NCBI GenBank assembly: GCA_001599715.1
Contig: BCHU01000004.1
Location: 310,001 to 374,000 of the forward strand
DNA length: 64,000 bases
DNA from: Phaeotremella fagi
Lineage: Eukaryota > Basidiomycota > Tremellomycetes > Tremellales > Phaeotremellaceae
Direction: 5' to 3'
The notes beneath the pieces are model-generated. The model saw only the letters and a list, made by a program, of their open reading frames with translations. It was not told the origin of the DNA and searched no databases. Made by a program: the position numbers and the translations under genes. Positions within the stretch are counted from its first letter, which is position 1. Each line of letters begins with the position of its first letter. Of the stretch, positions 13,506 to 29,920 are shown in pieces.

Positions 13506-13864
13506 ATCAAGATCTAAAATTCAAGATTCAAGATACGATACTACAATTATCCGGTTGTATTCGATAGAAGACCTCTAAATGAGATGATGGTGTAAGAATA
13601 CTGATGAGGTAGAGAGTGATGTAGCTTTAATTATTGTATTTGTATTTCTCCCATTCATCATTTATTTTCATCCATTTATTTTTATCCTCATGCATTGTAC
13701 TGTTCAGCGATCCATCAGCAATGCATGCATGGCTCATTTCAACATATCCATACTCGAACAAGAATTGGTTCTCTGCAAGCAGAAACAAATTACAGGTGTC
13801 ACATTCTATTCTCTACTGTCTACTGTGACCAGCGTATAAAGTGAAACCTCATCATCCATAAAAA
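13506..13864. other. Convergent intergenic region
   Basis: Lies between the 3' ends of the SPO22-like gene and the minus-strand small membrane protein. It is AT- and pyrimidine-rich. The short frame at 13634-13828 has no splice context or composition that would support a gene. Confidence 0.5.
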
Positions 13865-14219
13865 CTAAACCTGACCCTTTCCACCATTATAAAGAACGCA
13901 ATCTTTACAATGCCTGTTCTTCCATTGATACCAATTTTTCTTCATTGTAGTAAGCTGAGTAGCGTCTTGAACGAGTTTTTTACAACGATTACATTTCCCT
14001 CTTAAACCCATACATACCCCTTGGGATCTTAGGTAGAGGGTGATAAGCATGATGATGATGAGGGCGGCTAAACCGACGACTACACCTGTGGCTTGTGTCA
14101 GCGAGGACTTAGGAGGTTGGTTAGACGAGCTTACCGAATAGACGATCATTGGTGAATGAATTGGTGGAGGCTGTGGAGCTGGTGAGTGGACTGTAGTTGA
14201 CCGTGGTATCTTCTGACAT
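13865..14219 (-). CDS. Small single-pass membrane protein with two CxxC pairs
   Basis: I join two exons, 14135-14219 and 13865-14091, across an intron with donor GTAAGC and branch CTGAC just before the acceptor. The product is 103 aa. It starts MSEDTT, has a Ser/Thr-rich N-terminus of about 28 residues, and a transmembrane helix at about residues 29-50 (TGVVVGLAALIIIMLITLYL). A basic cytosolic tail carries CNRC and, 30 residues later, CKDC. The two pairs could bind one metal ion. A longer unspliced frame from 14278 exists, but its N-terminus is less plausible. No family is recognised. It resembles the next gene downstream on the same strand in size, orientation and intron position. Confidence 0.6.
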
Positions 14220-15000
14220 TGTTTAGGGGGTTGGTACGATGATCTTGTAAGGTTCAGGTGTAATGGTTGATGTTTCACTGCAATTTACATTTAGCATTAC
14301 AGTAGTTCCATAAACGTTTAGCAGTGACAGTATACTCAAAACATCAACTGACCTTTGAATGAATCTTGAATCTTTGTTTATCAAAAACAAATTGAGAAAA
14401 AAGTAAATTGACAAATCGATAAAGAAAAAACAAGTAGCTTTATATACATCACCAAGAATATAATTTCTTTTGATTGATAAATAAGGGATCCAGAATGAAA
14501 AGATACGGTAAACAACAAACGATAGTGCGCGATGGATCGGGAGTTGATTCTCAAAGGAGAGGTGTTAATGGATTGATTTAGGGGAAAGGGATGGGATGGT
14601 GGTTTTTTGAGGGTGTTACTTTGAAAGGGCTGTTTGTCTTCCTTTTTAGTGGTATCTTGTTACTTGGGTTTATCTACAGTAGTGGTTGTGAATTGCCCAT
14701 TCGTGAAAGATGGTAGTAAGGAGCACGTAGTTCAACCTCTAAAAAAAAGTGGCGAAAATTGGATTGCCACATCCAAGCCCCGTACAATTACTGTATTAGT
14801 GCTGTGAAGTCCAAGTACATATCTGAAGTATTATACCAAGTCCAAAAAGAAATTCGTATCCCTTGATGATAAATCATGGAGAATATCGTACTTGCATAAA
14901 AAACAAATATCATCTAATCAATCGCTAACATGTCATCGGTATGAATACTGAATGAACGGTATTTAAGCCTCAATCATCTACGTTATCCTATACTCGTTGT
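14220..15000. other. Intergenic region
   Basis: About 780 bp between two minus-strand small membrane protein genes. I see no coding exon chain, tRNA or repeat. Part must be the promoter and 5' UTR of the 13865-14219 gene and part the 3' UTR of the 15001-15358 gene. Confidence 0.45.
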
Positions 15001-15358
15001 CTAGCGCGAAACCATTTGTGTACTACCCAAAACCATTTGTTTATCACCATCACCATCCTCCATCTGAAAACGTCTATTCTTTCTCTTTCTCATCCAATAA
15101 ATCCCGAAGCCGACTAACAACAATCCAAGAACGCTTGCACCTATAGCCGCGGCTATGACAGTGGGGTAGCAGTATATCAGTAAGGAACCTACTTCTGGGT
15201 TGGAGGAGGGATTTACCGATGACCATGTGGTTTTTACTATCTCCATCAGCTGATGATGAGGCTGATGGGGTTGGGGAAGTGGTTGCGGTGGATGACGAGG
15301 TTTCGTTGGAGAATAGACCTCTTTCAAGGACTTGGGTAACTTTGTATGACATCTTCAA
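15001..15358 (-). CDS. Small single-pass membrane protein with Ser/Thr-rich ectodomain
   Basis: Two exons, 15217-15358 and 15001-15152, are joined by a phase-1 intron with donor GTAAAT. The product is about 97 aa, or 95 aa if the second Met at 15352 is used. The N-terminal half is rich in Ser, Thr and Ala (SSSTATTSPTPSASSS) and probably extracellular and O-glycosylated. It is followed by one transmembrane helix (AAAIGASVLGLLLVGFGIYW), a stop-transfer RKRKNRR, and an acidic tail. No homologue is recognised. There is no classical cleaved signal peptide, so a type III (N-out) topology is inferred. Confidence 0.6.
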
Positions 15359-15902
15359 GATGGTTTAGGTTAATTATTTGTTTTTGATTGGGTGGTTGGA
15401 TGAAAATCAATTTCAATATTTGGTACACGCAGATGATATTTTCTAAACGATATTAACCAGTTCATCGCTTTATATGATGCATATTAGAGTGGTAGTAAGA
15501 ATAACCAAGGATCTCGTAACCTTTGATCATTCCAGTGTTTTCCATTGTTTTACAGCTGAAACCCGGTCAGGTGTCGGATCCTTAATTCAAAAGATACAAG
15601 GAAGATATAAAGGATACTGTAACCTTAGGTAAATTGTGGTTAACGGGTGAAAGAAGAAAGGTGAATCATAGGAAAGGAACATGCTGATATTGGGGAGTTT
15701 GGTTTGCTGGGCTGATTTCGACATGCTGGTATGAGTATAGTATCCAATGGCTCAGAAATGGAATTTGATTTAATTTGCAGTCTGACAGAGATATACATCG
15801 TGTACGTGAATCTATGGTGGGGGTTCTATGATACTACATCATCTAATGTGCTTTCTTCCATTCTTATCGTCTGTGATTGGGGTAGTCTATAAAAACACTC
15901 GT
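15359..15902. other. Intergenic region
   Basis: Promoter region of the minus-strand gene ending at 15001 plus the 3' flank of the SUR7/PalI-like gene. No supported feature is visible. Confidence 0.45.
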
Positions 15903-16981
15903 TTAGACTTCAACAACGGTCATCAAACTTTCATCTTTCTTTTCGTCCAACTCATTCGGTCCGTCAGTATATGAAGGAGGTGGAATGACGTTGATGAAAT
16001 CGCCCCTTCATAGTATACAATATTTAGCCATTGAGGCGCGAAAGTAGGAAATCTAACTCACCCTTCCATAGTCCAGTTTGGTCGAGTTTTGTATTTAAGA
16101 TATGTAACTCTTACGATGAAACTCGTTAACGTAATCATGAAAGCTATCATGTTTAGCCAAATTGCCGGTCTAAATTATTGTCAATCAATCAATCATCTTT
16201 CGAATCCAGTACAGTAAAAAAACGCCAACGTACCCAGGATTCAATCGGATAAATGAATCATCATCGTTTAAGTTGATATTCAAGATTTTAGCTGCGATAC
16301 CTAGATCCAATGACCACTATTAACTTTGTTAATGGATATTCAAGTTAAAGCGTAGTTATAAAAAAGTAAACCTACCGAAATTAGAATTATCAAACTTGAC
16401 CATAGAGTTAGAGCGAAACTCCATCTGGTCCAATCATGTGCCGAGGGAATCTTACTATCCCATTGACCTGAGGCAGCTAATGTCCACAACATAGTTATCC
16501 ACGTAACGATACATGCTAGTTCTCTATTCAGTCTTTATCGACGGTGTTGTTTATGAGGACTTACAGAAAATATGGAATATCCCGTTAGCGGTTAAATATG
16601 ATCCTGGGATTAATTCGTTAATGTCAGCTAACGATTGTAGATTGTCTGGGAGATTATTGAATTCGGGTAACATGTTACTGAAAGCTCGATGGGGTGAACA
16701 TTGATCTCTATCTCAGAGTTTAGTCACTAGATAAAAATATCAACAAAAAATTATCCATACGTTAAATTTGTGATTCCACTCGAACACCATCCCCAAACTC
16801 CTAATGATAAACTTCCGTTCCCGGTGTCGATGTTTACTAGACTGACACCTTGGATGATTGGCGTGGAGAGTGTGGTGAGTAGTACGAATAGGAAGGCGGT
16901 GAAGATTGGAAAGAACAGATAGGTAGCTTGATTACCTGGTGTTCTCTTCTTGTTCTTGAGGTACTGATCAAATTGAGGCAT
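15903..16981 (-). CDS. SUR7/PalI (Rim9-like) family four-span membrane protein
   Basis: Six exons read in frame from the ATG at 16981 to the TAA at 15903, giving about 265 aa. Exon 1 is 16761-16981 and exon 2 is 16565-16707. There are four hydrophobic segments. TM1 is followed by a large extracellular loop containing LGVWGWC, the G-x-W/F-G-x-C signature of the claudin-like SUR7/PalI superfamily. Three more helices then lead to a short cytosolic tail with PPPSY. Members sit in the plasma membrane. PalI/Rim9 acts in ambient-pH (Rim101/PacC) signalling, while Sur7 belongs to eisosomes. The tail with a PPSY motif leans toward the PalI side, but I cannot decide. Confidence 0.75.
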
Positions 16982-17384
16982 TGTTTTTCAGGAATTTGCG
17001 TGATCAATTAGTGAATTGAAGAATTCGATCGTGACTTATATATCTCTCTTTCATTTTTTGATGCAGTGTTTTTTTCACTGTTCCCTTGTTGTATTTTCTC
17101 CTGTGACGATTTGTCTTTTGGGGGATCTTGGATCCTCTCTTTTGATCTTCTCATACGTTTACGTTTCATATCAGTTCTCTCCTTTCATTTTTATCTCTTT
17201 TCATTTGTTTAACGTAAGATCAGATGTATCCTTTGAGTTCCTTTGTGGTCGGTGGGGGTAATTCATGAAGCTATGACGTTTGCTTCAAGGTTGGATTATT
17301 TGTTATGAAGCCAAGTCAAAAAGTCGGAATTATTAACAGTGAATGAATCATAAGATATCATTATTATGTATGCATATCTCCCGT
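16982..17384. other. Intergenic region
   Basis: T-rich promoter and 5' region of the SUR7/PalI-like gene plus the 3' flank of MIC19. The open frame at 17016-17261 is low-complexity Phe/Ser/Leu and not credible as a protein. Confidence 0.45.
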
Positions 17385-18063
17385 TTATTGTAAGGATTTC
17401 ACGAAAGCCTAAACAAAGGTTAGTGCTGTTGGATAAATATTCCATGAAATCAAATTTACCTGTTCTAATTTCGAAACTTCATTTTTGAAATGTTCAACTT
17501 CCTTCCAACAATCTAATGGTCTATCTGATTTTTCACTAAACCAACCGAATCAGTAATCAACATCCTAACAGCAGAAGAAGACTAGAAAAGTAAAACCATC
17601 AACTCACAGATAACACTTAATAACTCCTTGTCTAGCATTTTTAACCTCCTCATCCTCCTTAATCTTTCTAGTCGAAGTCATCCTCTCAATCTTCTCCCGA
17701 ACCTCTTCGATATCCCTACCCAAAACCTCAGAACTCATTCCAGGTTTCTCTTTATCTAGATTTTCTTTTTCAAGGGCAGCAGAGATGGATGAAAGGATTG
17801 AAGCCTCTTCTTGACGAAGATGAGCTGATTCGGCTGCTAGTCTTTTACGAATTATCTCATCTGTTGTAGATGGTTTGGAGGGGTCGGACGGGGTTGAGAG
17901 TCTTGATATTAATGATTGGGAGAACTGGGGTGATGGGTTGTTAGGGATATGGACGGAGTTTTTTGAGGGTTAGGTTAGGTTAACTTACTTGGACGGAGGT
18001 TGATGGTTCTTGAGCTGTTATTATTTGCTCTTTTGTAGGTTGTGATGATTGAGCGGCGCCCAT
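17385..18063 (-). CDS. MIC19: MICOS complex subunit Mic19
   Basis: Four exons: 17989-18063, 17608-17924, 17460-17535 and 17385-17408. All junction phases agree and give 163 aa. The N-terminus MGAAQS fits an N-myristoylation site, as known for Mic19/CHCHD3. The middle is a long charged coiled coil (EEVREKIERMTSTRKIKEDE). The C-terminus has a single CX10C pair (CYLEKSDRPLDC) followed by W and FKxxVxxLE, as in fungal Mic19. The protein sits in the intermembrane space, bound to Mic60, at crista junctions. Length matches fungal orthologues. The last exon encodes only seven residues and the stop codon. Confidence 0.85.
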
Positions 18064-18758
18064 TTTGAAGTGTGTTGGAGGTGAAGAAGCTGATGAAGAT
18101 AAGAAAGTCGGAGTTGGAAGGAGTAGAAGGAGTAGAAGGAGTAGGAGGAGGAGTAGGTTAGATGACGGCGTTAAATGATAGGGGGTTCACTGTGGCGTTG
18201 GTGGTTGCTTGGTGGTATAGGTCAGATCGTTATACTGTACTTCTATCTTATACATTATCTTTCATCAAAGCAGACTATATCTACTTTATCATCCACACAC
18301 ATCCCCCTCCTCTTCCTCATCATAACAGCATACTCAGTTGTCACTTACCCCAACTCAAGCCTAAAAGGTCAAAGTGCGCAGTTAAGTGAACTGACAGTCA
18401 CCTTCACTTCCGTTTGTCATAGCCGAAGCAGTTACAACTACACCTTAACACCTTATTACGATCCTTAATTTGACAGACCTGTGCATTCATTTCACTTTAT
18501 CTTTTCATCCATCCATCCAATTCATTCATCCATAACAGCATCAACCTCGCTCTCCTTATGGTCAATATCATCATCTGACTGTAGGTCAACTGTACACGTT
18601 ATCACTCAACTTCGACTTTGAAATCGGACGCGGTTCGCTTTAGGGGAGAATCGACTTGGTAGATTGGTGATCAGTTCAACGTAAATTGCAACCTTTCCAT
18701 CTATCAAACATCAAAGAATCACCTTTGTATACTTCACTCAATCACTTCCCAACTCGTT
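18064..18758. other. Divergent intergenic region between MIC19 and YAK1
   Basis: Nearly 700 bp containing both promoters. The part next to YAK1 is pyrimidine-rich and probably its long 5' UTR. No coding exon is supported. Confidence 0.5.
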
Positions 18759-23009
<4,251 letters not shown>

Positions 23010-23252
23010 TGGGGAGAGTGGGATGATTGCATATCTATGTTCTGACAGTAGAGATTATTCTCATTTCACATATATACATTTATTAACGACGATGACATGT
23101 CCATGCTTTCAGTTTCATTCATAGTGTTGGTGTTAAGGCACGGTTACACGGTTGCAGTATGGGTTTCATCTCAGTATCACTTTATTCTTCTTCAGCCAGT
23201 TGTTTATAATGATCTTATAAATCAATCTCATCTTCAATCCACTGTTCAAGAG

Positions 23253-26200
23253 ATGTCTAACCAGAGTCCATGGAACAGAGGGATAAACTCGAATCAACCT
23301 ATGTTCCCACCAGGTCAACAACCTCCGAGACCACCATGGTTCAATCCGAATCAGAATGACAATCATCCGAATAACGCAGGATATGATGGGGTCAACGGTA
23401 CAGCTCCCCCATCTCAATTCCATCTTAACAATGGTAACATGAACATGAATCCTATGGGTGTACCATTCAGACCCCCGATCCCAATGGCAATCCCAATAAT
23501 GAACCATAACGGTCTCCCAATTCCTACACCCATCCCTATCCCTCCCCAACCCCAGGTTATACCTTACTGGATACCTCATCAAACGCAACCCATCCGAATG
23601 ACAATGACCAACCAGATCAATTCCCAACCACCGATTCCGATCCTATCGAGGAATCAATCTTCCACCTCAAGATCATCTGATATTGACGGAGTCAATAACA
23701 ATACCTTTAATGGACCGTTCATACATCCAGAATGGAATCTTGTTGTTCCACCTGTTAACTCGAAATTCCATCCTGTAGTCCATTCACCACCGGTGTTGGG
23801 TTTCGAAAAAGTTTTGACTACTATTGATGATTTCGTTAATCCTACGTCTTCGACGACGACCTCAATCTCACTTACACCTGCGGTTGAAGATTATGACGAT
23901 GGTTTCCCACCGCTACCTTCGACTCATGTTGATCTTCAACCTTCTCCAAAGAAGGAAGATATGAACAAAGGTGAAACCAAATCAAAGAGTTCTAATCAGA
24001 AATTAGATAAATATGTAAGTCTATCTGAGTTAATTATATACTGAAATTTAACCCCAAGGCTCCTACGTATACACCAATATGGTTGAAGACGTTACCAGCG
24101 ATCGAACAGACTGTTCATTTACCCCGAACAACTCCTTTCCCAGCCAACGATTATTCTTTGGATATCCTCTCATCTCGTCAGATCGCAATCCCCAAACCCT
24201 CTTTACCAATTTCGAACTCCATCCTATCGCTGCCATCAATATCAACAACAAAGATCAAACCCATCAAACCGTTAGATCCTAAGAAATCCCTCAGTCAGCC
24301 AGAATACTATTCACAACATTTCACCTCGCTTTTAGGACTCGTTCTCAAATCGCAAATTGAGATCATGGAGAAAGCGAAATTACTGAACGTCGCGATTCAT
24401 CTTGACGAATCCTCATCGCCTCATTCGAAAAATATGAATTTCAACATGCCGACGACGACCTACAAAATCCAAATTCCAGGTATAAGAGAGGACACTCCAC
24501 ATCTCAATATCGGGGATATACTGATTCTAAGAGGTTTATATCCTGATCAGAAAACGGCTAATAAAGTTGATATAGAGGTTGAAGTGGTTGGACTGTTTAA
24601 ACAAAAGGGATGGATCTATGTTCGATCGAATGAATTGGGTGTTTATACTTCTTATTTACCGCATTTTATGGAGAAGGGGGTTGGGGTTCAGGATGAAGAT
24701 GAAGAGAAGAAGGTTGAATCATGTGCGAGATTTCAGGTTGGGTTTAAAGTCGCTTCGACAGCGATTTGTTCTATGCAGGATGCTGTGGGTTAACTTGGAT
24801 CATATACTTGGAGAATTTGTGATTACTGATATACTGAGTGTAGGTTCGGACTTTCGCTTTGGCTTTGGAAGAATCGTCAGCTCCTGCTTCGATTAATCGA
24901 AATACAGCTTCAAGATGGCTTTTCCCCGAGATTGTCGATATTTATTTCTCGCAACCTGCGGTTCAACATCAAACTGTACAGTGGGTTGATCCTGCTCTAA
25001 ATCATGAACAGAGGGTAGGTTCTTAGAGAAACCACATCGAAGAACCTACTGACCAATTTTAGTCCGCTGTCGAAGCTATTTTAGCTCAACGACAGAAAAA
25101 TATTCCATATCTCATAAGCGGACCACCTGGTGTAAGTCATCCTTAACTTAAAAGGACAAACACTTTTAGCCACTAACTGAACTCGACGTAGACTGGTAAA
25201 ACCAAAACCCTCGTTGAAGCAGTTTTACAAATTCATAGAAACGATCCACAAGCTTGTGTACTTGTTTGCGCTCCTTCGAATCCAGCTGCTGATACTGTTG
25301 CAAGAAGACTGGCGAAGGTATTGAAAGTTGATCAGTTGTTTAGACTTAATGATCCAAAGAGGACTTTTGCTGAGGTACCTGATGAGCGTAAGTCTTTGGT
25401 TTTTTTTGCTTGAATATACAGCAATTATCTAACGTATTCTTAGTCATGCCATTCTGTTGTAGGTCGTTGATTATATTCACAATTGTGACGAAACTGATAT
25501 CTATTAGATATTCAAAACGACTCATTCTCTCTGCCTCCTATGATTGATCTACTTCGATACAGAGTCGTCGTTACATCATGTGTCGATGCTAGTATCCTCA
25601 TTCAAAGTCGCATGACAAATATGGAACTCATGAGGGCTGAATTGAGTTTATCCAATGTTCTGCATCCTCATGGATTGAAATCCGGTACGAAGAGACATAT
25701 CGCACCTCATTGGACCCATTTGCTCGTTGACGAGGTGAGTTTATACTTTGGAGATTGGTTTTCAATTACTAAGAAAGGGGGATAGGCTGGTCAAGGATCC
25801 GAACCAGAGGTTTTGATTCCTATGTCGGTAGTTCTACCTCATCCTTTACAAGAGGATATCGAATCCAGCGAACCGATGATAGTACTCTGTGGAGATGTTC
25901 ATCAACGTAGGTAACTGTTTATTAATGGTATAGCGACGGGACTGAATATGGCGATATAGTTGGACCGGTGATACATTCACAAGCAGCTAGGGATGGAGAA
26001 TTAGACGTTTCTTTGTTAGAACGTCTGTTCTCTTCTGACGTTTATGCGAAACATCCAGATTCGAGGCAGAATCTACGTCAATCGAGTTCAGTGTCAAATA
26101 TCTCCAGACCATACGATCCACCTTTCACAAATCTCATTCAGGTGAGTTGACTGTGGCATCAGCAAAATGATGTATTCATTGATTGACGCTGTATCAGAAC

Positions 26201-27207
26201 TATCGTTCGATCGCTCCAATACTTATGGTACCCGCTGCGTTGTTTTATGACGATTCACTCATTCCTTCAGCTACCGATGTTAAATTGATCAATTGGTCAG
26301 GATTGCCTAATCCAAATATACCAATTCTGTTTGAAGGAGTTGAAGCTGATGAAGATTGGATTGAAGAGGGTGCAGTAAGTCATCCCTTTTCTTCTGGAAC
26401 GGGCATCAAAATGTTGATGAGCGTTTTAGTCATGGTTCAACACAACTGAAATTGATAAAATCGTCGGATTGGTTCAATCGATATTGGAGGAGAATCCAGA
26501 TATCAAACCCAAAGAGATAGCTGTGATCACACCTTGGAGAGAGCAGGTTTGGAGAGCTAGAGCTGCACTTCGTGCGGCTGATCTTGGTGGTGTTGACGTT
26601 GGTAATGTCGAGGTCAGTCGGATCTTTTGAACCTAGGTTTTGAGTGGCTGATAGTTACGGTGGTAGACTTATCAAGGTGGTGAATTCCGTATCACTATCA
26701 TCAGTTGTGTCAGATCACGAAAAAGGTTTTTGGACGATGACAAGAAATTGAACATGGGTTTATTCAACGAGAGGAAAAGGTTTGTCCCTTGTCCCTCTAG
26801 CCGCAGAACTCGAAAGCTGATGAGAACATAGATTCAATGTAGCCATAACCCGAGCTAAAGAATTATTGATCATCGTTGGAAACGCGAATTTACTCAAGGT
26901 AGGTCTAGTATCAATTATCAGATGGGATTGTTGATAGTGAAATAGGACGATCCGTTTTGGAACGGTTTTTTACAAATCGCAAAAAGGAATAAATTTTATA
27001 GAGGTCCGGAATTGGATATTAACGATGATGGTTCGTATCTATCTAGATTAGAGTGAGTGGTGTCTACTTACTTGTTTCGAATTTTTATATTGAAGCTATT
27101 TTCTTTTGTTTAGGGTGACCATTCGTGAACGCTCTGAATTACTTTCGGTTGATGAGGAGGGGATGTTGATGGCTGGTTCTGTTGTACGAGAGGTTTTGAG
27201 GGAGTAG
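23253..27207 (+). CDS. MOV10/SDE3-type superfamily 1 RNA helicase
   Basis: Fifteen exons join in frame, among them 23253-24014, 24059-24784, 24844-25014, 25063-25131, 25192-25387, a 15-nt micro-exon 25444-25458, 25508-25734, and the last 27114-27207. The product is about 1069 aa. The N-terminal 250 residues are disordered (Pro/Asn). Helicase motifs: Walker A split by an intron (GPPG-TGKT), LLVDEAGQGSEPE (motif II), LCGDVHQLGPVI (motif III), NYRS (motif IV), ITPWREQ, TYQGGEFRITIISCVRS (motif V), and NVAITRAKELLIIVG (motif VI). The DEAGQ box and order of motifs match MOV10, SDE3 and Armitage rather than Upf1 or Sen1. These helicases act in RNA silencing or transposon control. Which ATG is used is inferred: 23253 opens MSNQSPWNRG, while an upstream in-frame ATG at 23097 is less likely. 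Confidence 0.88.
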
Positions 27208-27434
27208 ACTGGGGACGGGGATGGTTGGGTATACCTTGCATTGATGATTTGGATGTTAAGTCTTACGGATTAACGATTCACGATTTACTCCATATAGAGA
27301 ATAAGAAAATACACAACCTAATTTAATAGACATGTGATAGATTATAAAAAACATTGTAATGACATACCCAGCATTCATGCATATTTTCAAGTTCAATAAT
27401 CATACAAACAGATATGCATGCGGAGAATAAAGAT

Positions 27435-29685
27435 TTAGAATTTAAATTTCTCACTCTTCTCTTTACCTTTCTTGTTATCTTGAGTCCTAGCTCTTTTCTT
27501 CATTTCACCAGCGATGACATCCCCGAAATCTGATCTATCAACGTCAGCCCCTGGAACATGGACTCTGGTAGCTGATCTGTTAGATTCGTATTTCTCCTTT
27601 AATTGGGCTTGGGTAAGGTTCTCATCGAGATCTAACGAGACGTCCACATCGCCAACTTTTCTCTATCATCGGAGGTTTTTATCAGTCATCGCATTTGGAA
27701 TGGAAGAGTTGAACCCACCTTAGTCCCTCTATCGTCTACACCCAACACCGCCGGTCCACCACCACCACCCAAAGAACCCAAATCGTATGTCGTAGTACTA
27801 CCCATGAACCCTTTACTAGAACTCTCACGTTCCGGAACGACTTGATACAATTCCCTTGGTCCCCTTGAACCAGAGTTATCAACTTCAGATTCAGTCCCTG
27901 ATCTCGCGTTCTTTCTTAATTCAATGAAATCAGGCGTCTCGAGACCACCGGGTACGGTCGAGACTACAGAGTTGTAACCTGACGGTGTGGCTAGTCCTGA
28001 TGGGGTTTCTGTACCGTCTGCAGGAATTTCTCGGTTGGTTCGACTAGGTCGAGTGACTTCTTGTTCCGGTTCCTCTTCCTCTTCCTCTTCTTCCTCTTCG
28101 GATTCTTCTTCCGACTCTTCTTCTATAGCTTCGATCTCTCCCCATAGATCTCTGTTGATTTCGTCTTGGTGCTAAAAGATCGTTTTATATTAGTATGAGA
28201 ATTTTTTAGTTAATCTCGATGAGATGACTGACCGCAATTTCAGCTCCTTGAACGACACCGAACACATCACCATAGAGTGGTCGATTGAAATCGTCCATAG
28301 GCGGTTTACCCCATCCTCCAGGGTGGAAACCCCATTGAGCACCTGTTGGGATAGGTGCGTTCAATCCTTTGATTCGTAAGTTGGGATAACTTGGTGGTGG
28401 TCCAAATCTTTGCATGGCAATTAACCAGGGTGGAGGTGCAAGTGGTGGAATTGATAAGGCTTCCGTTAATTCGTCAGACAATTCTCCTGGTTTCTTGGTT
28501 CTCAAATCGGTTTCAAGTTCTTTCCCTTCGTAATACCTACAGACAAGGGTTTGATTAGCTAAACCCAAAGGTTTGTTCTCTCGATATAGGCCAGTACTCA
28601 CGCTTCCCCGAATTTACTCATTGAAGGTTTCGTTTGATATTTGAAGAAAGCGTCGTGTAATTTTTGATAGTCAATATCGATTTTTCCCATTTTAGGTTGA
28701 ACCCTCTCTCTGGTCTTTTGTTTCAAAGTTTGCCCAGCTTCTTTGGCTTTTACGGCATCTCTCTGTTCTCCAATACCGGTTTCTGCGATCCAAGCTATTG
28801 TCGCGGGTCAGTATGATCTCAAAGGATTGTATATAATCAACTTACGAGGTAACAGATATGGTGGTTTCTCCATTCCTCTTTTTCCTGCTAGATAATCTCT
28901 TTTAGCATTCCAATGACCTGGTACTGGAACGGTACTTAAAATAGTTAGCAATGCAGTCAAAAGTTGTTACTCACTTTCTATACGATTTGATGTTAACTAA
29001 TAAACGAGGATCTCGGGCATCACAATCGAACCATTCAACGACTTCCGGTCTTTCTACCAGTTGTTTCAATTCAGCTACCGTCAATTTCTGTGATCGATCA
29101 GTAAACGAACTGAATTACCATACCAATTCCAGAAAAAAGACTCACAGCAGCCTTCCTCCTCTGACGTCTAGTCATTCCGAGCTGTTCATCCCGTCTCCTC
29201 TGAGCCTCCTGCATCTCCTCTTCATCATCCATTTCATCATCTGAATAGATAATCTGCCCTTTCGCAGGTCCAGAATCTAAACCACCAAACTCATCCGAAC
29301 CTTCCCCTTGGAATTTGGCGAATATAGAAGCGAAAACGGCGTAATTTGGATCTGATGAGTCGGGGATTATAGGTAATGATTCTATCGATGTTGAAGGTGT
29401 TGAAACGTTTGAATAGACGGACTAAACGGATGTCAGTTGTTGTTCTCCACAAGAGCACGAGTAACTGACCTCTGTATCACTCTCTCTTTCACTCTCTGTT
29501 CCAGCTTCACTTGCTGAATCTGCACCTGCTTTACTTCCATTCTTATTTTTCTTAGCTTTTAATCTTTTAAGTGCACCTCTCGATTTTGCTGCTGAAGATT
29601 TGAGTGGTGCTGAAGTTGAAGTTGAATGACCATTGGTGTGACCGTTAGGTGTACCATTTGGCAGTGAAGATGTAGCTGTTGACAT
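27435..29685 (-). CDS. CUS1: Splicing factor 3B subunit 2 (SF3B2/SAP145/Cus1)
   Basis: Several exons from the ATG at 29685; exon 1 is 29470-29685 and exon 2 is 29146-29421. The N-terminus has a Lys-rich stretch and an acidic segment. The conserved DUF382 core follows: EWFDCDARDPRLLVNIKSYR, then VPVPGHWNAKRDYLAGKRG. Next come QPKMGKIDIDYQKLHDAFFK and the PSP segment PPPWLIAMQRFGPPPSYPNL with GGWGKPPMDDFNRPLYGDVF. An acidic Glu/Ser tract follows, and the C-terminus ends KFKF as in other SF3B2 proteins. It is a U2 snRNP component that contacts pre-mRNA near the branch site. It diverges from MEX67, with 235 bp between start codons. Confidence 0.95.
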
Positions 29686-29920
29686 CTTTATTTTGAGGTA
29701 TGAATGGATGATGGAATAGATAGGTAGATGACAAGAAGGAGGTTAAATGAAATGGTCAACTAGAGTGCCACATCCCGGTAATAGCGGTATTAACCATGTG
29801 GCAGATGATTTGCCACTCAGTTTAACCTCAAAGCTAATATGCTGGTACCTATACCTATACATCTATTTTCTAATCTTATCCATCTACTTCTACTTCTACT
29901 TCCACTCCACATCCACCACC

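Noticed and set aside
16513..17261. Two plus-strand frames over and beside the SUR7/PalI-like gene
   Set aside because: One is antisense to proven exons and introns; the other is Phe/Ser/Leu low complexity in the promoter.
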